Assembly: GCA_036260395.1 (NCBI GenBank)
Contig: DASZZY010000205.1
Location: 1 to 10,811 of the forward strand
DNA length: 10,811 nucleotides
Direction: 5' to 3'
From: DASZZY01 sp036260395
GTDB lineage: Bacteria; Actinomycetota; UBA4738; CALAEC01
Below are positions 1 to 4,838 of the stretch, one piece after another; positions within the stretch are counted from its first letter, which is position 1, and each line of letters begins with the position of its first letter. The notes beneath the pieces were generated by a model. It made no database searches, was not told the DNA's origin, and worked only from the letters and a program-made list of their open reading frames with translations. Position numbers and translations under genes: made by a program.

Positions 1-936
1 CCGGTCGCCGCGGCGGCCTCGATGCGGTTCGCGGCCACCGCGCTCAGCCCCGAGGGGGTGCGGTCACCGATCCGCCACGGGGCCCGGTACCTCCTGCGGC
101 CGTCCGGCGCGGGATGGAAGGTCGTCGCCTACCGGGTGAGACGCCGGCTGGCGCCGCGGCCGTTGCCCGGCGCCCCGACCCGCGGGACCCTGTTCATCCT
201 CGCACTCGGGAGCGACGCGCGGCCCGGGCAGTCGGTGGCACGGTCGCGTGCGGACTCGATCCACGTCATCGGCATCGACCTCCGGCGGCGGAAGGCCTCG
301 ATCGTGGGCATCCCCCGCGACGCCTACGTCTCGATCCCGGGCGTCGGCGCCGGGAAGATCAACTCAGCGCTGTTCCACGGCGGCCCGTCGCTGGCGGTCC
401 GCACGGTGGAGCGGCTGACCGGGATCCGGATGGACGGCTACCTGTTGACCGGGTTCCATGGGTTCCGCCGGATGGTCACGCTGATCGGCGGCGTCGAGGT
501 CCGGATCCCGTACCCGATGAGCGATGCGGCGTCGGGCGCGCGCTTCCCCGCCGGCCCCCGCCGCCTGAAGGGCCGGCCGGCGCTGGCCTTCTCCCGAAAC
601 CGCCACGACGCGCCCGGCGGCGACTTCGGGCGATCGCTCAACCAGGGCGCGGTGATCCTGGCCGCGCTCCGAGAGCTCCGCCACGACGTGGCCCGGAACC
701 CGCTGGTGCTGTTCCGGTGGGTCGCGGTGGCCTCGCGCCACCTGGAGACGGACCTCGGCGTCCGCGAGATGCTCCAGCTGCTGATGGCGGCGGTGGCGAT
801 CGAGCCCCGCCGGGTGCGCAATCGCGTCGTCTCCGGCGGGGCGGGGTTCGTCGGGAGCCAGAGCGTCGTCCACCTCGGGCCAGGCGCCGGCGCCATGTTC
901 CGGGACCTCCGCCGGGGAGGCACCCTCGGCGGCTAG
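1..936 (+). CDS. LytR-CpsA-Psr (LCP) family cell-wall polymer ligase, probably 5'-partial
   Basis: LCP proteins are membrane-anchored phosphotransferases that move undecaprenyl-phosphate-linked glycopolymers onto peptidoglycan on the outer face of the membrane. Counting from the first in-window ATG (position 22), the domain spans about residues 57-230. It shows the family signatures GSDAR (63-67), RAD (76-78), GIPRD (96-100), KIN (112-114), a GG at 120-121, GGVEV (156-160) and the Arg-rich catalytic block with SRNR (191-194), GDFGR (200-204) and Q208. These match the usual LGSDxR, SIPRD, KIN and RxR...DFxR...Q signatures. The frame is open to the window edge, ATG22 has no Shine-Dalgarno, and no transmembrane helix is visible before the LCP domain although family members normally have one. 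The true start is therefore probably upstream. Residues 20-40 resemble the last strands of an NTF2/SnoaL-like or Mce-associated domain, which is only an inference. There is no LytR_C domain; the protein ends about 75 residues after the catalytic block. The stop is TAG at 934-936, 21 bp from the convergent neighbour. Confidence 0.9.
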   Translation, partial: PVAAAASMRFAATALSPEGVRSPIRHGARYLLRPSGAGWKVVAYRVRRRLAPRPLPGAPTRGTLFILALGSDARPGQSVARSRADSIHVIGIDLRRRKASIVGIPRDAYVSIPGVGAGKINSALFHGGPSLAVRTVERLTGIRMDGYLLTGFHGFRRMVTLIGGVEVRIPYPMSDAASGARFPAGPRRLKGRPALAFSRNRHDAPGGDFGRSLNQGAVILAALRELRHDVARNPLVLFRWVAVASRHLETDLGVREMLQLLMAAVAIEPRRVRNRVVSGGAGFVGSQSVVHLGPGAGAMFRDLRRGGTLGG

Positions 937-957
937 CCTGAGGGACCGGGGCCGGCG

Positions 958-2106
958 CTACGCGTCCCGGAATCTCAGGATGTCGATGCCCCGCACCGCG
1001 TCGACGGCGTAGACGATCTCCTCCGTGAGCCAGTACGCCGAGAACGTCACGCCCCCATACGGGAGAAACCACCCGGCCTCCTCGATCGCCCCCCTGCGGG
1101 TGATCCGCAGGATCCGGGTGCCGTAGTCGTAGTACGAGACCGCCACCAGGCCGCCGTTGCGGAACTCGGGGTGGACGTCGAACCAGTGGGGGCTGCATCC
1201 GAGCGGGCTGACGGGGAGCTTCCCATCGGTGAACGTCCCGGAGCCCGGGAAATACTCGTCCAGGAAGCGCAGCGGGCCGCCGCCCCTCCACCGAGAGGCA
1301 TCGAACAGCCAGAAGTTCCGGCCCTCGGGACTGCACGTCTGCTGGTAGAGGTTCGAGCCGCCCTCCGCCATCAGGAACCGGTCGCGCCCGCCGCGCGGCC
1401 ACTTGGTGGCATGCACGTTCGACGCCGCGGGGACGGGCTCGGGAGCCACCGGATGGGGTTTGCCGCTGACGATCACATCGGGGTGCATCGGACGGCGCAC
1501 GTCCACGAGCTGGATGGGACCGGAGAAGTACGGCGAGGTGACGATGAACCCATTCCGGAACTCGTCGACGTCGTGCGTCCCGCCGGTGATGCCCAGCTTC
1601 TCGTGCCAGTCTCCGACGACCCTGGCTTTCGGCGGGTCGCGGAGGTCGACGATCGAACCGTCGGCGCCGTACGACCACCGGCACCGGAGGATACAGGTAT
1701 GGGTGTGGTCGCCGGCCCCCGGGAGCTCGGCGACCTTCACCGGCCGCTCCTTGTTCGAGACGTCCCACACGTGGAGCGCGTTGCCGGGCGCCGACTCCGA
1801 GAACAGCAGAACCTGGCCGTCGGTGGACACGTCCTCGTTCTCGAACGCCAGCCCGACGGGCGTCATGCTGAGCAGCACCGGATCCACCGGGTCGGAGACG
1901 TCGTAGATCGAGATGCTCTTCCAGCTGGTGAGGTAGAGGTGCTTCCCGACGAGCCTGGCGCCGGTGGCGGTCCCCGCCTCGATCGGGATGTTCCGCACGA
2001 ACTCGACGTTGTCGGAGACGAACCCCCCAGCGGTGGGCTCGGCGCCGACCGGCCCGGCAGATAGCAGCAAGGCCATCCCGGCCAAGAGCGAAAGCACGCG
2101 CTTCAT
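958..2106 (-). CDS. Secreted LVIVD-repeat beta-propeller protein
   Basis: This 382-residue protein is predicted to be exported. It has a basic start (K2, R3), a hydrophobic core at residues 4-15 and a likely signal peptidase I site after VGA (20-22). The mature part is built of LVIVD-type repeats, short beta-propeller blades of the form 'hydrophobic-YDVSDPxxPxLL'. Examples are at residues 65-79 (YDVSDPVDP), 111-126 (VWDVSNKERP), 151-164 (VDLRDPP) and 198-212 (LVDVRRP). His and Cys residues cluster in compact motifs: H134/H136/C138/C142, H178, H232, C258, and C304/H307/H312. This may mean metal binding or disulfides. The repeat family has no established single function, so none is assigned. 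A strong Shine-Dalgarno (GGAGGG on the minus strand) lies 6 bp before the ATG. The gene is divergent from the downstream cyclase genes and convergent with the LCP gene. The stop is TAG. Confidence is good for the fold and export, low for any activity. Confidence 0.88.
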   Translation of the reverse strand: MKRVLSLLAGMALLLSAGPVGAEPTAGGFVSDNVEFVRNIPIEAGTATGARLVGKHLYLTSWKSISIYDVSDPVDPVLLSMTPVGLAFENEDVSTDGQVLLFSESAPGNALHVWDVSNKERPVKVAELPGAGDHTHTCILRCRWSYGADGSIVDLRDPPKARVVGDWHEKLGITGGTHDVDEFRNGFIVTSPYFSGPIQLVDVRRPMHPDVIVSGKPHPVAPEPVPAASNVHATKWPRGGRDRFLMAEGGSNLYQQTCSPEGRNFWLFDASRWRGGGPLRFLDEYFPGSGTFTDGKLPVSPLGCSPHWFDVHPEFRNGGLVAVSYYDYGTRILRITRRGAIEEAGWFLPYGGVTFSAYWLTEEIVYAVDAVRGIDILRFRDA

Positions 2107-2112
2107 CGGTCG

Positions 2113-2124
2113 CCCTCCCTCCTC
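2113..2124 (-). promoter_or_regulatory. Shine-Dalgarno site of the LVIVD gene
   Basis: Read on the minus strand, this stretch is purine-rich (GAGGAGGGAGGG). It contains GGAGGG ending 6 bases before the ATG at 2106, a near-optimal spacing. It supports the chosen start of the LVIVD gene, whose signal peptide begins directly at that ATG. Confidence 0.75.
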
Positions 2125-2146
2125 CCGGATGGTCCCGTGGGAGCCG

Positions 2147-2152
2147 ATTGTA
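2147..2152 (-). promoter_or_regulatory. Candidate -10 box (TACAAT) for the LVIVD gene
   Basis: On the minus strand these bases read TACAAT, five of six matches to the sigma70-type TATAAT consensus and unusual in such GC-rich DNA. The site lies about 40 bases before the LVIVD start codon. No convincing -35 element is visible at the 16-18 bp spacing, where the sequence is G/C-rich (around CGAGGG). This is a suggestion from the sequence only. Confidence 0.35.
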
Positions 2153-2169
2153 GGCCTTTTGCAAAGACC
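2153..2169. promoter_or_regulatory. Imperfect inverted repeat in the divergent intergenic region
   Basis: The 17-bp sequence GGCCTTTTGCAAAGACC is an imperfect dyad centred on G2161, with six of eight arm positions pairing. It lies between the two divergent start codons and directly beside the candidate TACAAT box, so a regulator bound there could affect both genes. Its core TTTGCAAA-like stretch is the most AT-rich part of the region. A chance dyad of this quality is possible. No known operator is recognised. Confidence 0.3.
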
Positions 2170-2198
2170 CCCTCGCTGGGGTAGGGGCTAGGATTCCC

Positions 2199-2205
2199 GA
2201 GGGAG
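2199..2205 (+). promoter_or_regulatory. Shine-Dalgarno site of the first cyclase-ATPase gene
   Basis: GAGGGAG lies 5 bases upstream of the ATG at 2211. It supports that start, which also places the MDHLPTGTVTFLFTD motif at the very N-terminus, as is usual for class III cyclase domains of this type. A clear -35/-10 pair for the plus strand is not evident: TTGCAA (2159-2164) has only TAGGGG at the proper spacing, and TAGGAT (2189-2194) is 24 bp away. Confidence 0.65.
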
Positions 2206-2210
2206 CCGCC

Positions 2211-4835
2211 ATGGACCACCTGCCGACCGGGACGGTCACCTTCCTGTTCACCGACATCGAGGGGTCGACCCGCCTCCTGGCCGAGCTCGGCGAGGGCTAC
2301 CGGGCCGTGCAGGACGACCACTTCCGGCTGATGCGGGCGGCCATCGCCACCGGCGGCGGCGTCGAGCTCCGCACCGAGGGGGACGCGTTCTTCGTGGTGT
2401 TCCCCAGCGCGGTCGGCGCCGTCCGGGCGGCGGCGGCCGCCCAACGGGCGTTCGCCGGACACGACTGGCCCCACGGGCGGCCGCTCCGGGTCCGGATGGG
2501 GCTCCACAGCGGCGAGGGCATGCTCGGCGGCGACGACTACCTCGGCATAGACGTCAACCGGGCCGCCAGGGTCGCGGCGGCCGGGCACGGCGGGCAGGTC
2601 GTCCTGTCCCAGGCCACCCGGGCGCTGGCCGAGCACGACCTGCCCGGCGGGGTCTCGCTCCGCGACCTCGGCGAGCACCGGCTGAAGGACCTCCCGCGGC
2701 CCGAGCGCCTCCACCAGCTCGTCATCGAGGGACTGCCCTCGGAGTTCCCGGCCCTCAAGACGCTGGAGGCCCGCCCGAACAACCTCCCGGCCCAGCTCAC
2801 CTCGTTCGTCGGCCGGGAGCGCGAGATCTCCGAGGTCCGGGAGGTCGTGGGCTCCGCCCGCCTGGTCACGCTGACCGGCCCGGGGGGGACCGGCAAAACG
2901 CGCCTGGCCCTGGAGGTCGCCGGCCGCCTCCTGCTCCGGTTCGCCGACGGGGCGTTCTTCGTCGACCTCTCCGCGGTGACCGACCCGGCGCTGGTCCCTT
3001 CGCAGATCGCCGGGGCGCTGGGAGTGGCCGAGGACCCCGGCCGCCCCATCGCCGAGTCGGTGCAGGAGCACCTCCGGGACCGCGAGGTGCTGCTGGTCCT
3101 GGACAACTTCGAGCAGGTGCTCGACGCCGCCCCGGCGGTGGGCGACCTGCTGGCCGCCGCCCCGCGGGCCCAGGCCCTGGTGACCAGCCGCTCGGTGCTC
3201 CACCTGCCCGGGGAGCGCGAGGTGCCGGTGCCGCCCCTGCTGCTGCCCGATCCCGGCCGGCTCCCCGACCTCGAGGCGCTCTCGCAGTACGAGGCGGTGG
3301 CGCTGTTCATCGAGCGGGCCAGGGCCTCCCGCCCCGGGTTCGCGGTCACCAACGAGAACGCGCCGGCCGTGGCGGAGATCTGCGCCCGCCTCGACGGTCT
3401 CCCGCTGGCCATCGAGCTGGCCGCCAGCCGAGCCAAGCTCCTGTCGCCGCAGGAGATCCTGGCCCGGCTCGAGCATCGCCTCCCGCTCCTCGCCACCGCG
3501 ACGCGCGGCCTACCGGAGCGACAGCGGACGCTGCGGGGGGCCATCGCCTGGAGCCACGAGCTGCTGGACGAGGCGGAGCGGCGACTGTTCGCCCGGCTCT
3601 CGACGTTCGCCGGAGGGGCCACGCTCGCCTCGATCGAGGCGGTGACGAACCCGGAGGGCGACCACGACACGCTGGAGACCCTCGGCTCGCTGGTCGACAA
3701 GAGCCTGGTGCGGGTGGCCGAGACGGCCGAGGGCGAGACGCGGTACGGGATGCTGGAGACGATCCGCGAGTTCGCCGCAGAGCGGCTCGTGGAGGACTGG
3801 GACGCCGCGGCCACCCGGCGCCGCCACGCCGAACACGTCCGCGACCTGGCCACGGAGGCGGAGCCGCACTTCACCGGGGAGGAGCAGGCCCGGTGGCTGG
3901 CGCGGTTCCAGCGCGAGCAGGACAACGTCCGGGCCGCGCTCGGGTGGGCCATCGACTCGGGCGACGCGGACACCGGGCTGCGCACGGGAGCGGCGCTGTG
4001 GCGGTTCTGGCAGCAGCGCGGCCGCCTGGCCGAGGGGCGCGAGTGGATGGAGCGCCTGCTGGCCCTGCCGTCCGAGCGGGGCCCGGTCCGGGCGTGGGCG
4101 CTCACGGCCCTGGGCAGCATCGCGTACTGGCAGAACGACTACGGGCCGATGCAGCGCGCCTACGACGAGGCGCTGGCGATCGCCCGGGAGCTGGGGGACC
4201 CGCTGCTGCTGGCCCACGCGTACCACAACGCCGCGTACCGCCACATGGTCGAGCAGGACCACGGGGCCGCCGACGAGGTGCTGCGGGAGGGGCTCCGGTG
4301 GGCGGAAGCGGCTGGCGACGCGGCCCTCGAGGCCGAGATCTCGATCGCCCTCGGGTGGAACCAGTTCATGAAGGGCGACCCCGGGAGCGCGCTCGGCCCG
4401 CTGCGCCGGGGGCTCGATACGCTCCTCCGGGCCGGGAAGCGGTTCCTGGTCGCCGACACGCTGACCGGGATGGCCGGCATGGAGGTCATGATCGGCGACC
4501 TCGAGTCGGCGGCCCAGCACTACCGCCAGGCACTCGATCTGTTCCGCGAGGCCGGCAACCCCCTGGGCGCGGCCATGGTCGTGATGGGCGGCGGGGTCAT
4601 CGAGGCGAAGCGTGGCCGGCACGAGCGGGCGGCGCGGCTGTGGGGTGCCGAGGCGCGGATGCGCGACGAGCACGGCGGCGGCGTCCCGGCCGAGTTCCGG
4701 GAGCAGCTGTGGGGCTCGACTGAGCAGGAGACGAGGGCGGCCCTCGGCGACGAGAGGTTCGAACGAGCCTTCGCCGAGGGCAACGCCATGGGGATGGACA
4801 AGGCGATCGCCTACATGCTCGAGGACGCCGAGTAG
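2211..4835 (+). CDS. Class III nucleotide cyclase / STAND (NB-ARC-like) ATPase / TPR fusion protein, paralog 1
   Basis: This 874-residue cytoplasmic protein has no signal peptide or membrane segment. Residues 1-170 are a class III adenylate/guanylate cyclase domain with metal-binding D15 (FTDIEGST) and D58 (TEGDAFF), D109 at the adenine-contacting position, and transition-state N116 and R120 (VNRAAR). The canonical purine-specifying Lys is Arg (R54). Residues 200-410 are a STAND/NB-ARC-type ATPase: FVGR (199-202), Walker A GPGGTGKT (223-230), Walker B LLVLDN (294-299), a TSR sensor (325-327) and GLPLA (396-400). A winged-helix-like region (about 445-520, with LVDKSLV and MLETIREFA) and TPR-like helical repeats (about 560-830) follow. 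The order resembles mycobacterial Rv0386/Rv1358-type cyclase-ATPase regulators, but those end in a LuxR helix-turn-helix and this protein ends without one. It is likely a ligand- or partner-gated signalling ATPase. The cyclase is probably active but its product is unknown. It leads a two-gene unit with its paralog. Confidence 0.93.
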   Translation: MDHLPTGTVTFLFTDIEGSTRLLAELGEGYRAVQDDHFRLMRAAIATGGGVELRTEGDAFFVVFPSAVGAVRAAAAAQRAFAGHDWPHGRPLRVRMGLHSGEGMLGGDDYLGIDVNRAARVAAAGHGGQVVLSQATRALAEHDLPGGVSLRDLGEHRLKDLPRPERLHQLVIEGLPSEFPALKTLEARPNNLPAQLTSFVGREREISEVREVVGSARLVTLTGPGGTGKTRLALEVAGRLLLRFADGAFFVDLSAVTDPALVPSQIAGALGVAEDPGRPIAESVQEHLRDREVLLVLDNFEQVLDAAPAVGDLLAAAPRAQALVTSRSVLHLPGEREVPVPPLLLPDPGRLPDLEALSQYEAVALFIERARASRPGFAVTNENAPAVAEICARLDGLPLAIELAASRAKLLSPQEILARLEHRLPLLATATRGLPERQRTLRGAIAWSHELLDEAERRLFARLSTFAGGATLASIEAVTNPEGDHDTLETLGSLVDKSLVRVAETAEGETRYGMLETIREFAAERLVEDWDAAATRRRHAEHVRDLATEAEPHFTGEEQARWLARFQREQDNVRAALGWAIDSGDADTGLRTGAALWRFWQQRGRLAEGREWMERLLALPSERGPVRAWALTALGSIAYWQNDYGPMQRAYDEALAIARELGDPLLLAHAYHNAAYRHMVEQDHGAADEVLREGLRWAEAAGDAALEAEISIALGWNQFMKGDPGSALGPLRRGLDTLLRAGKRFLVADTLTGMAGMEVMIGDLESAAQHYRQALDLFREAGNPLGAAMVVMGGGVIEAKRGRHERAARLWGAEARMRDEHGGGVPAEFREQLWGSTEQETRAALGDERFERAFAEGNAMGMDKAIAYMLEDAE
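2382..2416 (+). repeat. 35-bp exact repeat shared with the second paralog (other copy 5010-5044)
   Basis: These 35 bases, beginning at the codon for the second metal-binding Asp (D58), are identical in the two tandem paralogs, including every third codon position. They are part of the roughly 2.6-kb tandem duplication and not an independent element. The length of exact identity suggests recent sequence exchange or strong constraint here. Confidence 0.7.
2938..2982 (+). repeat. 45-bp exact repeat shared with the second paralog (other copy 5566-5610)
   Basis: Forty-five consecutive bases, encoding FADGAFFVDLSAVT in the ATPase domain just after Walker A, are identical in both paralogs, synonymous positions included. 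Flanking codons differ. It is the longest exact match I found by eye between the two genes and could act as a recombination point for gene conversion or deletion. Confidence 0.7.
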
Positions 4836-4838
4836 CCC

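Noticed and set aside
931..938. GGCTAGCC palindrome at the end of the LCP gene, considered as a terminator
   Set aside because: It has only four base pairs per arm, no loop and no T-run on either side, so it is not a credible intrinsic terminator.
2159..2194. TTGCAA and TAGGAT as a plus-strand promoter pair
   Set aside because: The spacing is 24 bp, too long for a sigma70-type promoter. The sequence at correct spacing (TAGGGG) is a poor -10.
638..2257. Open frame of 539 codons overlapping the LVIVD gene on the same strand
   Set aside because: It is in another frame, Arg-rich and without motifs. The 382-residue frame has a signal peptide, a Shine-Dalgarno and recognisable repeats.
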